Positions 25,918 to 34,210 of a stretch of DNA of 64,000 nucleotides are shown in pieces. Origin of the DNA: Pseudodesulfovibrio sp. zrk46 (GTDB lineage: Bacteria; Desulfobacterota; Desulfovibrionia; Desulfovibrionales; Desulfovibrionaceae); contig NZ_CP051216.1 of assembly GCF_012516435.1 (NCBI RefSeq), positions 2,126,001 to 2,190,000 of the forward strand. Direction: 5' to 3'. The position numbers and the translations under genes were made by a program. Under the pieces are notes generated by a model that was given only the letters and a program-made list of their open reading frames with translations, was not told the origin of the DNA and made no database searches. Within the stretch, counting starts at the first letter, position 1. Each line of letters begins with the position of its first letter.

Positions 25918-27180
25918 TTACCCGATGAACGGGTTGAAGTACCCGTAATCAATCCAGGGCAGCGCTTTTTTGAGCCGTTTCTTGAAGTTCATGAAGCCCA
26001 TACACGGCTGATGACCGAAGGGTTTCATGAGCTTCATGTAAAGCTCGGGGTCAAGGTTGAGGTTGCGCAGCTGGATGAAGTCGAACTTGCATTCCTCGCC
26101 CATCTTGATCAGTGCTTCAAGCTCCTCCTCGGTGTCGGTGATGCCCGGGAAGTAGAGCAGGTTCAGCGAGATGAAGAGGCCTACCTCGTGCGCCTTGCCG
26201 ATGGCCTCGTACACGTCTTCAAAAGAATATCCCTTGGGGCGGTAGTATGCTTCGTAGGGGCCCTTGCGTGCCGAGTTCAGGCTGACACGGATGGAGTTGA
26301 CCCCCGCGACCTTGAGGGCAGGCATGGTCAAGGGCAGGGACCCATTGGTGTTCACATTCACCGTGCCGGTGCCGCCATCTGCGCGATATTCCTTTACGGC
26401 GTCGCAGATCAGCTCAGCTTCTGTCAGCGGCTCGCCTTCGCAGCCCTGACCAAAGGAGAAGATGGGACGGCGTTCACGAGATTCATGGCGGCGCATGATC
26501 TGTACGATCTCTTCCACGGTAGGTGTGAAGGAAATGCGGCACTGCGGCGAGGGGAACCCGGAGTCGTCAGGCTGCTCGGAGATGCAACCCACGCAGCGAG
26601 CGTTGCAGGTGCGCGCCGTGGGTAGTGGGCACTCAAAGCGCCCGAGGGAAAGATTCTTGGCAGCAGGGCAGCCATGTGTCAGGGCACATCCGGCCAGATG
26701 GTTCACCAGTCTGTTGTCGGACATCTCCTTTATCAACTGGTGTGCACCTGCTTCAATGCGATCCGGCGGAATCTTGGTGAAGACCTGACGTTTGTCCTCG
26801 TCGACCTTCTTGGCGCAGACCCAGAACTTCCCGTTGGCGTAGCCGATGGCTCCGTACGAGAGCAGGGGCAGGATCGGAGCGTTGTCGTCCGACTCATAGG
26901 CAGAGATACCCGTGAGGGTGTGTCCCGGGCTGGCGAATGCTGCCACGGCCAGTTCTTCCATGACCTCAGCCTGTCCCGTTTCAGCATTGTAGCCCATGGC
27001 GTGACGCCCGGGCAGCATGAAAAATTCAGAGTCCGGCGGTAGCGGCGTGATCTCATCCGGTCGTGGCAGACCGAATTCATCGCCACGACGGCACATGAGC
27101 AGGAGGTCGGGATGATCAAAAATCTCGCCATCAGGGGTGGCGAACAACATACGCGGCTGGGGCTTCTTCTTGGACGGCAT
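25918..27180 (-). CDS. Radical SAM protein
   Basis: It has 420 residues. The cluster motif is TCNARCVGC (Cx3Cx2C) near residue 190, late in the chain, after a ~185-residue N-terminal region with an extra cysteine patch GCALTHGCPAAKNL. The barrel continues with FSFGQGCEGEPLTEAELICD (the GGEP-like SAM-binding stretch) and VNVNTNGSLPLTM, SIRVSLNSA. The C-terminal end FGHQPCMGFMNFKKRL has no SPASM-type cysteine cluster. It probably makes a 5'-deoxyadenosyl radical; the substrate is unknown. It is a single gene between rpsI and the BMP operon, with terminators on both sides. The MPSKKK start at 27180 has only a poor Shine-Dalgarno. Confidence 0.88.
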   Translation of the reverse strand: MPSKKKPQPRMLFATPDGEIFDHPDLLLMCRRGDEFGLPRPDEITPLPPDSEFFMLPGRHAMGYNAETGQAEVMEELAVAAFASPGHTLTGISAYESDDNAPILPLLSYGAIGYANGKFWVCAKKVDEDKRQVFTKIPPDRIEAGAHQLIKEMSDNRLVNHLAGCALTHGCPAAKNLSLGRFECPLPTARTCNARCVGCISEQPDDSGFPSPQCRISFTPTVEEIVQIMRRHESRERRPIFSFGQGCEGEPLTEAELICDAVKEYRADGGTGTVNVNTNGSLPLTMPALKVAGVNSIRVSLNSARKGPYEAYYRPKGYSFEDVYEAIGKAHEVGLFISLNLLYFPGITDTEEELEALIKMGEECKFDFIQLRNLNLDPELYMKLMKPFGHQPCMGFMNFKKRLKKALPWIDYGYFNPFIG

Positions 27181-27334
27181 AGCGAGGATATAAGGGAAAA
27201 TGCATCAATTGAGCAAGAATTGATTCCTCATTATAACCAAAAGTGCCTGATTTTGGCTTTACGTGGGAACGTTTCCTGTCTGAAAGGACCAAAACAGGTT
27301 GCTTTAGTAGAAGTGTGCGAGACAGGGGGAAACG

Positions 27335-27367
27335 AAAAGGTCGGTACCAGATGGTACCGACCTTTGA
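27335..27367 (-). terminator. Terminator of rplM-rpsI
   Basis: AAAGGTCGGTACCA and TGGTACCGACCTTT form a near-perfect stem, with TTTTCGTTT behind it on the minus strand. It lies 25 bases after the rpsI stop. Confidence 0.88.
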
Positions 27368-27391
27368 ATGTCTCTTGTTCCGATTCTCGGC

Positions 27392-27781
27392 TTAACGCTT
27401 GGAGAACTGGAAGGAGGCGCGGGCGCCGCGGAGACCGTACTTCTTACGCTCTTTCTTACGAGCATCGCGGGTCAGGAGACCTGCGGGCTTCAGAACGGAG
27501 CGGAGTTCGGGATCGATCTCGCACAGTGCGCGGGAGATGCCGTGGCGCAGAGCTTCTGCCTGGCCGGACACGCCGCCGCCGGAGCAGTTGGCCTTGATGT
27601 CGTACTTGTCGAGCATCTTGACCAGCTTCAGGGGCTGCTGGACGATCATCTGCAGAGTCTTGCGGGGGAAGTAATCCTCGAAAGGACGACCATTAACGGT
27701 GATCTGGCCGGTACCGGCGTAGAGGCGGGTACGGGAGATCGCATTTTTACGTTTGCCAGTGGCGTAAGTGAAATCGCTCAT
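27392..27781 (-). CDS. rpsI: Small ribosomal subunit protein uS9
   Basis: It has 129 residues, normal for S9. The start [21 protein letters not shown], the RPFEDYFP segment, [19 protein letters not shown], and the C-terminal [17 protein letters not shown] (whose last Lys-Arg reaches the P-site tRNA) are diagnostic. It is co-transcribed with rplM, 12 bases upstream, the standard L13-S9 pair. Confidence 0.99.
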   Translation of the reverse strand: MSDFTYATGKRKNAISRTRLYAGTGQITVNGRPFEDYFPRKTLQMIVQQPLKLVKMLDKYDIKANCSGGGVSGQAEALRHGISRALCEIDPELRSVLKPAGLLTRDARKKERKKYGLRGARASFQFSKR

Positions 27782-27793
27782 GATAATCCCCGA

Positions 27794-28222
27794 TTAAAAT
27801 TCCAGAGTTTTGGGAGCCTGGGCTGCGTGCGGGTGTTCGGAACCAGCGTAGACCTTCAGCTTCTTGAGCTGAACGGCTGCGAGCTTGTTCTTGGGCAGCA
27901 TACCTTTGACAGCGGCCTTGATGACGTTCTCAGGCTTCTTGTCCAGCATCTCGCGGAGGGTCTTTTCTTTCAGACCACCGGGATGGTTGGAGTGTTTGTA
28001 GTACATCTTTTTGTCAAGCTTCTGGCCGGTGACCTTGATCTTGTCAGCATTGATGACCACGATGAAGTCGCCCATGTCCATGTGGGGGGCGAATTCAGGC
28101 TTGTGCTTGCCACGCAGGCGATTGGTGATCTCGGTGGCGAGACGGCCCAGAATCTTGTCCGTTGCGTCGACGATGAACCACTCGTGGTTCGCGTCTTCCG
28201 GCTTCGGGCTATATGTATTCAT
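27794..28222 (-). CDS. rplM: Large ribosomal subunit protein uL13
   Basis: It has 142 residues, the usual L13 length. Start ATG 28222 ([15 protein letters not shown]) has AAGGAG at 8 bases, while the open frame upstream adds 19 residues foreign to the family. [33 protein letters not shown] and [12 protein letters not shown] are L13 signatures. It is the first gene of the L13-S9 operon. I did not recognise an L13 autoregulatory leader in the upstream region. Confidence 0.99.
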   Translation of the reverse strand: MNTYSPKPEDANHEWFIVDATDKILGRLATEITNRLRGKHKPEFAPHMDMGDFIVVINADKIKVTGQKLDKKMYYKHSNHPGGLKEKTLREMLDKKPENVIKAAVKGMLPKNKLAAVQLKKLKVYAGSEHPHAAQAPKTLEF

Positions 28223-28896
28223 AAGAGTGCTCCTTAAAAAAGCAAAAATAATCTGTGGCAATGTGTGGCTTTCGCTCACATGCCAGCCTCTTGTACAATA
28301 ATCTCTAACCTGCCGAATTCCATCAACAAACGCTCACGAGCTATAATGTAACGGGGTAAGCCCGCGATACGCCGGTGGTCACGACTGGGAGTGGTTACTT
28401 ACATAATATGGGGTGGGTGTACAAGCTTTTTTTTGTGATTTTTGGCGGCTGGGGTGGGTTTGCGGGGAGGGGATTCTATTTTGGGGGAAGAAGAAGCAGG
28501 AAATGTTGCGGCTTATCAGCCGCGATTATTTGGGGGAATCGCCTTTGGCGATTGAAAGGCAATAAGAGGAAAGGAGGTCGCCTTCGGCTCCTATTTATTG
28601 AAATGATCCCTGCCGGGGGCGTCCTGCGCGGACGGCGGTTCTTTCTTGGCTGAGCCGCCCCAAGAAAGAACCAAAGAAACGCGGCTTTTCTAGCTTGGCC
28701 GCCTCGTGATCCCTCGCGAAGAATCTGATCCAAATAGAATGCCTTGAATTGTGGGGCGCGACGTTCGTCGCTGCCGAATGCCGTGCGTTATGGGCGGCAT
28801 TCGATTTGGTCAGCTTCTAGGGCTTAGGCTCAAGGGCTGGAGTAGGCTTTGTTCGGGAAGAGTGAGGCGCAGAGTTTTGATAGGCAGTTGACCATG
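28223..28896. other. Gene-free stretch upstream of rplM, hairpin-rich
   Basis: This holds the rplM leader and promoter region (minus strand, candidate -10 TACATTATAG near 28345), then a G-rich segment 28430-28500 and two perfect small hairpins: GCGGCT-TATC-AGCCGC (~28509) and ATCGCC-TTT-GGCGAT (~28538). The rest is repeat C copy 1. I see no credible coding frame among the short ones on either strand. Confidence 0.6.
28576..28840 (+). repeat. Structured intergenic repeat C, copy 1
   Basis: It is homologous over its length to 36327-36585 in direct orientation. Shared blocks include GGTCGCCTTCGGCTCC, GCGGACGGCGGTTC, TTCTAGCTTGGCCGCCTCGT, AATCTGATCCAAATAGAATG and GGCTTAGGCTCAAGGGCTGG. Three foldings are visible. 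Stem 1 is GGTTCTTTCTTGG (28637-28649) with CCAAGAAAGAACC (28660-28672). The long stem is 28720-28743 with 28796-28818. An apical hairpin GCGACG-TT-CGTCGC (28758-28771) lies inside it. It may be a structured RNA or a palindromic mobile element; no ORF fills it. Confidence 0.85.
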
Positions 28897-29013
28897 TCAT
28901 TTGTGCCGGAACCAATACTCAATTTTGCTCTCCAGATGGAGAGCCAGAAGCACCCAAGTGTCGGGTTCGATGTCTTTGATGAAATCCAGGATGGCCGAAA
29001 TAAAATTATCCAC
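28897..29013 (-). CDS. Possible 38-residue small protein
   Basis: A GTG at 29013 is preceded by AAAGGAG with 8 bases spacing and opens a 38-codon frame ending in TGA at 28897. The peptide begins MDNFISAILDFIKDIEP, continues TWVLLALHLESKIEY and ends WFRHK: an amphipathic N part, a short hydrophobic centre, a charged aromatic tail. I recognise no family; the shape is vaguely that of short membrane-active peptides. A hairpin GTGGAG-GA-CTCCAC (29053-29066) lies upstream. The strong Shine-Dalgarno is the main evidence that it is translated. Confidence 0.4.
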   Translation of the reverse strand: MDNFISAILDFIKDIEPDTWVLLALHLESKIEYWFRHK

Positions 29014-29124
29014 GATAGCAACTCCTTTGGCTTGTGCCGTTAAAAGGAACATCGTGGAGGACTCCACCCTACTGGACTTATTTATCGGGGACTAGCCACC
29101 ATCATGAATTTCAAAATTAGGCGA

Positions 29125-29478
29125 TTAGTTTCTCTTTTTAAATAATGGAGCAACCATTTTGAAGTACTCGAATCCATACTTGATAGCGTTGAGTCCCATC
29201 CCGACAAACAGGCTTATGTTGAATTGATAAAGAGTTCCGCCAGAAAGGTGAAACAGGAACAAAACAACTGTTGTTAAAAGAACTGCAAAGACGAGTCTTT
29301 TATATGATGGGGGGAGGATGTAATCGACCATGTTATCATATATTGCGAACAAGAAGACCCCAAGAGCAATGGTCAAAGCCTCCTGTGTAAGAATATTTAT
29401 GTGTTGAAATGCAAACCAACACAACATCGCTGAACAGGTAAATTTACACCCGGTGAAAGACAACTTTGAAAGTTTCAT
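29125..29478 (-). CDS. Small multi-pass membrane protein of unknown function
   Basis: It has 117 residues with three or four hydrophobic segments (about 10-28, 33-48, 62-79, 87-100) and a basic tail APLFKKRN. Length and topology are holin-like, but no lysis gene is near and I cannot place the family. Base composition is clearly more AT-rich than the neighbours and codon use differs (TTT, ATA, AAA frequent), which hints at acquisition. The only Shine-Dalgarno is a weak GAAGA adjoining the ATG. Together with the 38-residue frame it sits in a low-density stretch between rplM and alaS. Confidence 0.55.
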   Translation of the reverse strand: MKLSKLSFTGCKFTCSAMLCWFAFQHINILTQEALTIALGVFLFAIYDNMVDYILPPSYKRLVFAVLLTTVVLFLFHLSGGTLYQFNISLFVGMGLNAIKYGFEYFKMVAPLFKKRN

Positions 29479-29559
29479 TCTTCAGATATAAGCCCTTTAA
29501 TAAATCAAAGCAAACTGATCTGGCAGTAACATGTTTGCAGATCTCAAATTGATTATTAA

Positions 29560-29590
29560 AGCCGCCCCATGCTCAAAGCATGGGGCGGCT
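29560..29590 (-). terminator. Terminator-like hairpin downstream of alaS
   Basis: AGCCGCCCCATGC and GCATGGGGCGGCT form a perfect 13-base stem. On the minus strand it is followed by TTTAATAATC. It probably ends alaS transcription after repeat B copy 3. Confidence 0.75.
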
Positions 29591-29605
29591 TCATTCTACT
29601 AAACC

Positions 29606-29655
29606 GCGCCGTAAGGCGCATATGGGATTCCAAAGGCCCTCGGCCTTTGGTCGGG
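29606..29655 (-). repeat. Intergenic repeat B, copy 3 (shorter)
   Basis: On the minus strand: CGACCAAAGGCCGAGGGCCTTTGGAATCCC in modules (hairpin 29630-29650), then GCGCC-TTAC-GGCGC (29606-29619). It has the same module order as copies 1 and 2, with the hairpin loop sequence changed. Like them it lies behind a stop codon (alaS, minus strand). Confidence 0.65.
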
Positions 29656-29726
29656 TGCAGGGCAGGCAGCCCTGCTTGTTTAATCTTAATCCCGCCGAAG
29701 GCGGTTCGATCTGTCTTTCTCTTCCC

Positions 29727-32366
29727 TTAGCCAGCGACCAGTTCCTTGATTTTGGCGATGGCGTTGGGGATGCCGGAGGCATCGGAACCGCCTGCGCGGG
29801 CGAGGTCGGGACGACCGCCGCCTCCGCCGCCTACTTCACCGGCTACGGGCTTGATGAGATCGCCGGCCTTGAAACGGTCGTGCAGATCTTTGGTGACGGC
29901 GAGGGCAACGGAAACCTTGCCGTCGTCGTGACCGGCCACGAGGCAGATGATGCCGGAATCAACCTTGGAGCGGAGGGCGTCCATCTGCTTGAGCATCACA
30001 CCCATGTTGGGGGCTTCGAGCTCGGCGGCGAGGACTTTCACGCCGTTGATCTCTTCCATCTCGGACATCATGTCGCGACCTGCGCCGGAGGCGAGCTTCT
30101 CCTGAAGACCCTGCATCTGCTTGGCCATGTCCTTGACCTGCTGCTGGAGGTCCTTGACCTTCTTGGAAAGCTCTTCGGGACGGGCCTTGAGCATGGCTCC
30201 GGCCTCGGCAACGGCTTCGCGGCGCTCGTTGTAGTAAGCGATGGCGTTGCCACCGGTGGCGGCTTCGATGCGGCGGATACCTGCGGCAACACCAGCTTCA
30301 CTGGTGATGATGAAGGAACCGGCAACACCGGTGTTATCGAGGTGGGTGCCGCCACAGAATTCCATGGACACGCCGGGCACTTCGATGACGGAGACAGTGT
30401 CGCCGTACTTTTCGCCGAAGAGGGCGGTTGCACCCTTGGCCTGGGCGGCCTCGATGGTCATGACTTCGCGCTCTACCGGGAGAGCGTCGAGAATATTCTG
30501 GTTTACGATGGCCTCGACTTCAGCAAGCTCCTCGGGGGAGAGACCCTTGATGTGGGTAAAGTCAAAACGGAGACGATCCGGGCCAACGAGGGAGCCGGCC
30601 TGCTTTGCGTGGTCGCCGAGTACCTTCTGGAGGGCGGCGTGCAGCAGGTGGGTCACGGTGTGGTTACGCATGGTGGCGAGGCGCTGGCCGCGATCCACAT
30701 TCAGGAATGCGGGTTCGCCGGTCTTCATGGTGCCTTCTGCCACAGTGATCTTGTGGGCGGTCAGCTCCTTGGAGGGCTTGACCGTGTCGATGACAGTGGC
30801 GCGGCCGCCGGAAGCAGCGATCTCGCCGGTGTCACCCATCTGACCGCCGGACTCGCCGTAGAACGGAGTCACTTCGGACACGAGCCAGCCAGTCACGCCT
30901 TCCTCAAGGGTGGGCACGACGTTGCCGTCGATATCCATGAGGTGGGTGATAGGGGCCTGCTCGATCATGTTGTCGTAACCGGTAAAAGTGGAGGTGACGC
31001 CGTCTTCCAGCAGAGTCTGGAAGGTGGAAGCAACGTCTTTTTCGCCGGAGCCTTTCCAGGCTGCCTTGGAGCGGTCTTTCTGCTCCTGCATCAGCGCTTC
31101 GAAGGCGGGCTCATCAACGTCGATGCCGTCCTTTTCTGCGATGTCGCGGACGATGTCGATGGGGAAACCGTAAGTGTCGTAGAGACGGAAAGTGGTTTCG
31201 CCCGGTACGACCTTGGCACCCTGCTTCTTGAGTTCGGCCAGTTCGGCCTCAAGCATCTCAAGACCCTTGTCGAGAGTCTTGGCAAAGCCTTCTTCCTCGC
31301 CGCGAACAACCTCGACCATGAAGTCCTTGGTCTCTTTCAGTTCGGTGTAGTGATCGCCCATGTCTTCGACAACCTTGGAAGCGGTCTTCCAGAGGAAGGA
31401 GCCTTCGAGACCCATGAGCTTGCCGAAGCGGTAGGCGCGACGGATCAGGCGGCGCAGGATGTAGCCGCGACCTTCATTGGAAGGCAGGACCTGATCTGGG
31501 ATCAGGAAGGCGATGGCGCGGGAATGGTCAGCGATGACCTGCAGCGCAGTGTCGATCTCTTCGTTCTCGCGGTATTTCACGCCAGCCATGTCTGCGGTGT
31601 ACTGGATGATGGACTGGAACAGGTCGGTCTCGTAGTTGGAGGCCACGCCCTGACAGACGGCGGCGATGCGCTCGAGGCCCATGCCGGTATCGATGGAGGG
31701 GCGGGGCAGATCTGTGCGGGTGCCGTCCTCGGCCTGGTCGTACTGCATGAACACGAGGTTCCAGATTTCCAGGTAACGGTCACAGTCGCACTTGCCGATG
31801 CCGCAATCCGGGCCGCAGCCAACGTGCTCGCCCTGGTCGAAGTGGACTTCGGAGCAGGGGCCGCAGGGGCCGGTGTCACCCATGGACCAGAAGTTGTCCT
31901 TCTCGCCCAGCTTGTAGATGCGGTCCTCAGGAATGTTGCAGAGCTTCTTCCAGAGTTCGCCAGCTTCATCGTCATCTTTATAAATAGTAATGTAGAGACG
32001 CTCCTTGTCGAGCTTCAGCTCTTCGGTCAGGAACTCCCAGCAGAACTTGATGGCGTCTTCCTTGAAGTAGTCACCAAAGGAGAAGTTGCCGAGCATCTCG
32101 AAAAAGGTGTGGTGACGCGCGGTGCGGCCCACGTTCTCCAGATCGTTGTGCTTGCCGCCAACGCGGAGGCACTTCTGGGAAGTGGTGGCGCGGTTGTAGT
32201 CGCGCTTTTCCTGGCCGAGGAACAGCTTCTTGAACTGAACCATACCGGCGTTGGTGAACATCAGGGTCGGGTCATCCTTGGGAATCAGCGGAGCGGACTC
32301 CTCGATGTAGTGACCGTTGCGTTCAAAGTACTTAAGGAACCTTTCACGGATTTCAGCAGCATTCAT
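29727..32366 (-). CDS. alaS: Alanyl-tRNA synthetase
   Basis: It has 879 residues, standard length. The class II catalytic core carries [17 protein letters not shown] and [18 protein letters not shown]; the tRNA-recognition middle part is intact. The editing domain has [12 protein letters not shown] (HxxxH) and [11 protein letters not shown] (Cys and His zinc ligands), and the C-Ala/DHHA1 domain ends [15 protein letters not shown]. It charges tRNA-Ala and removes mischarged Ser/Gly. An insertion with [15 protein letters not shown] in the core is a cysteine cluster seen in many AlaRS. GGAGAG precedes ATG 32366 by 9 bases. It lies downstream of recA, with a terminator between them. Confidence 0.99.
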   Translation of the reverse strand: MNAAEIRERFLKYFERNGHYIEESAPLIPKDDPTLMFTNAGMVQFKKLFLGQEKRDYNRATTSQKCLRVGGKHNDLENVGRTARHHTFFEMLGNFSFGDYFKEDAIKFCWEFLTEELKLDKERLYITIYKDDDEAGELWKKLCNIPEDRIYKLGEKDNFWSMGDTGPCGPCSEVHFDQGEHVGCGPDCGIGKCDCDRYLEIWNLVFMQYDQAEDGTRTDLPRPSIDTGMGLERIAAVCQGVASNYETDLFQSIIQYTADMAGVKYRENEEIDTALQVIADHSRAIAFLIPDQVLPSNEGRGYILRRLIRRAYRFGKLMGLEGSFLWKTASKVVEDMGDHYTELKETKDFMVEVVRGEEEGFAKTLDKGLEMLEAELAELKKQGAKVVPGETTFRLYDTYGFPIDIVRDIAEKDGIDVDEPAFEALMQEQKDRSKAAWKGSGEKDVASTFQTLLEDGVTSTFTGYDNMIEQAPITHLMDIDGNVVPTLEEGVTGWLVSEVTPFYGESGGQMGDTGEIAASGGRATVIDTVKPSKELTAHKITVAEGTMKTGEPAFLNVDRGQRLATMRNHTVTHLLHAALQKVLGDHAKQAGSLVGPDRLRFDFTHIKGLSPEELAEVEAIVNQNILDALPVEREVMTIEAAQAKGATALFGEKYGDTVSVIEVPGVSMEFCGGTHLDNTGVAGSFIITSEAGVAAGIRRIEAATGGNAIAYYNERREAVAEAGAMLKARPEELSKKVKDLQQQVKDMAKQMQGLQEKLASGAGRDMMSEMEEINGVKVLAAELEAPNMGVMLKQMDALRSKVDSGIICLVAGHDDGKVSVALAVTKDLHDRFKAGDLIKPVAGEVGGGGGGRPDLARAGGSDASGIPNAIAKIKELVAG

Positions 32367-32404
32367 GGTTTAAATCTCTCCAAATAAAAAAATCTCCAGA
32401 CAAA

Positions 32405-32432
32405 AGCGCCTCGGGACAGGACCCGAGGCGCT
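32405..32432 (-). terminator. Terminator of recA
   Basis: AGCGCCTCGGG and CCCGAGGCGCT form a perfect stem; on the minus strand TTTTGTCTGGAGATTTTTTT follows. It stands between recA and alaS, whose Shine-Dalgarno region begins shortly after. Confidence 0.88.
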
Positions 32433-32454
32433 ATATCCGGGCTGTAAACAATAT

Positions 32455-33504
32455 CTATTCGCCAGCGTCACCGGCTTCAGCATCCGGGTCTTCGCGGAAG
32501 CCCAGGTGCATCATTAGTTTTTCTTCGACGGCGTTGGCGATGTCCGGGTTTTCCTGCAGCAGGGCGCGGACGTTCTCCTTACCCTGGCCGAGCTTCTCGG
32601 AGCCAAAGGAGAACCAGGAGCCGGACTTGTCGATGATGCCGTGCTCAACGCCCATGTCGATGAGCTCGCCCATGCGGGATATGCCCTGTCCGTAGAGAAC
32701 GTCGACAATGGCCTCGCGGAAAGGCGGAGCGACCTTGTTCTTGACGATCTTGACGCGGGCGCGGATACCGAAGGATTCATCCTTGTCCTTGAGGGTCTGG
32801 ATGCGGCGGATGTCCAGTCGGCAGGAGGCGTAGAACTTGAGCGCGTTACCACCGGAAGTGGTCTCGGGGTTGCCGTAGCCGGTCATGCCGATCTTCATGC
32901 GGATCTGGTTGATGAAGATAACAACACAGTTGGACTTGTGGATGGTACCAGTCAGCTTGCGCAGGGCGTGCGACATGAGGCGCGCCTGTCCACCCACCTG
33001 GGTCTCACCCATCTGGCCTTCGAGCTCGGCCTGCGGGATGAGCGCGGCAACGGAGTCGATGACCACAACGTCCATGGCACCGGAGCGGACCAGCAGGTCG
33101 GCGATTTCCAGTGCCTGCTCGCCGTAGTCGGGCTGGGAGATGAGCAGTTCGTCGGTTTTGACGCCAAGACGTTTGGCGTAGCCGGGATCAAGGGCGTGCT
33201 CGGCATCCACGAAGGCCGCGTTGCCGCCAGCTTTCTGCGCCTCTGCCACGATGTGCAGGGCCAGAGTGGTTTTACCCGAGGATTCCGGGCCGTAAATTTC
33301 TATGACACGTCCACGCGGCACACCGCCGATGCCAAGAGCCATATCAAGGCCGATGGAACCAGTGGGGATGAACGGGATGGAATGGGACGCTTCGTCGTCG
33401 AGACGCATGATGGACCCTTTACCGAACTTGCGTTCGATAGTGGTCAGAGCGGTTCCGAGAGCTTCCTTACGCAGAACTTCGGGGTCGACGGCCTTTCGTG
33501 CCAT
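32455..33504 (-). CDS. recA: Recombinase RecA
   Basis: It has 349 residues. Walker A is [16 protein letters not shown]-like [18 protein letters not shown] follows, Walker B is [15 protein letters not shown], loop L1 is [20 protein letters not shown], and loop L2 contains [21 protein letters not shown]. It catalyses strand exchange and LexA-class self-cleavage. AAGGAG lies 7 bases before ATG 33504. No recX follows. A perfect TCTATCT/AGATAGA palindrome stands ~50 bases upstream of the start (33551-33567). Confidence 0.99.
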   Translation of the reverse strand: MARKAVDPEVLRKEALGTALTTIERKFGKGSIMRLDDEASHSIPFIPTGSIGLDMALGIGGVPRGRVIEIYGPESSGKTTLALHIVAEAQKAGGNAAFVDAEHALDPGYAKRLGVKTDELLISQPDYGEQALEIADLLVRSGAMDVVVIDSVAALIPQAELEGQMGETQVGGQARLMSHALRKLTGTIHKSNCVVIFINQIRMKIGMTGYGNPETTSGGNALKFYASCRLDIRRIQTLKDKDESFGIRARVKIVKNKVAPPFREAIVDVLYGQGISRMGELIDMGVEHGIIDKSGSWFSFGSEKLGQGKENVRALLQENPDIANAVEEKLMMHLGFREDPDAEAGDAGE

Positions 33505-33550
33505 GGGATTCTCCTTACAGGATTACAGACGCAACAATTAAAGCAACACG

Positions 33551-33567
33551 TCTATCTAACAGATAGA
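33551..33567. promoter_or_regulatory. Perfect 7-base inverted repeat upstream of recA
   Basis: TCTATCT-AAC-AGATAGA is an exact palindrome with a 3-base centre, 47 bases before the recA start. Placement suits an operator (SOS or other) or a 5'-UTR hairpin. It does not match the SOS boxes I know well, so the regulator is open. Confidence 0.4.
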
Positions 33568-33622
33568 GGCACGGCGGGCAACAGGCATCTAAGCGGGTGG
33601 AATGGGCTAAAACGAGGGAGTG

Positions 33623-34072
33623 CTAGTCGGCTGGTTTACCAATGGATACAGTCGTTTCAGGCATCTCAAGGGCCTTTTGGTCATTGATGAATTGAGCTAA
33701 CTTGCGATCAAAGGTGAGGATATGATTAAGAAGCCATGAACGGAGGAAAGCGAGGACGACTGCAGGCTCTGGAATTTGCTGTTCATACATGTCCCGTTGG
33801 AACTGCTTGACGTCGTTCTTGAGCTTGCGATGCTGCGCATGATGCTCTCCTCGTTCGGGATAGCGGACCTCAGTCATCAGAGCTTCTTCTGAATTGAAGT
33901 GGAAAACCGTATACTCTCTGAGTTGCTTGATAGCGCTATCCACCATATTTCTGTCAGGCGGGCCTTCTACGGTCTCAAGTAGAAGGTTGGCTATTTTGAT
34001 GAGTTCCTTGTGCTGATCGTCAATTTCGTTGACGCCGACACTGAGTTCTTTGTTCCACTGAATCTTGGGCAT
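33623..34072 (-). CDS. Bacteriohemerythrin
   Basis: It has 149 residues. The di-iron ligands are in order: DDQHKELI (His), HFNSEEALM (His, Glu), HHAQHRKL (two His), and LLNHILTFDRKL (His, Asp). It binds O2 reversibly at a diiron centre, useful for an anaerobe meeting oxygen. It is a single-domain cytosolic form with a ~15-residue C-terminal extension. AGGAGG is 3-4 bases from ATG 34072. It is divergent from the PP-loop gene at 34211. Confidence 0.95.
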   Translation of the reverse strand: MPKIQWNKELSVGVNEIDDQHKELIKIANLLLETVEGPPDRNMVDSAIKQLREYTVFHFNSEEALMTEVRYPERGEHHAQHRKLKNDVKQFQRDMYEQQIPEPAVVLAFLRSWLLNHILTFDRKLAQFINDQKALEMPETTVSIGKPAD

Positions 34073-34210
34073 GGCTCCTCCTATTACTGGAAAAGTAGCA
34101 TATATAACTCGTACGGTTCAAGCAGGATCGACTTGACGAATGTCAAAGCCATTTGTGCTGGAATCCGGTATTACTTGCCCTTCACGCCAAACTCCAATAA
34201 GGGACGCCTC

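Noticed and set aside
28300-29560. A genomic island or prophage remnant between rplM and alaS
   Set aside because: There is no integrase, transposase, tRNA target or direct repeats. It is only a gene-poor gap with a repeat and one AT-rich gene.
29580-32387. A 935-codon open frame on the plus strand opposite alaS
   Set aside because: It lies fully antisense to alaS, whose product is complete and recognised. The translation has a low-complexity Val/Gly/Asp/His-rich look typical of antisense of a GC-biased gene, with no domain.
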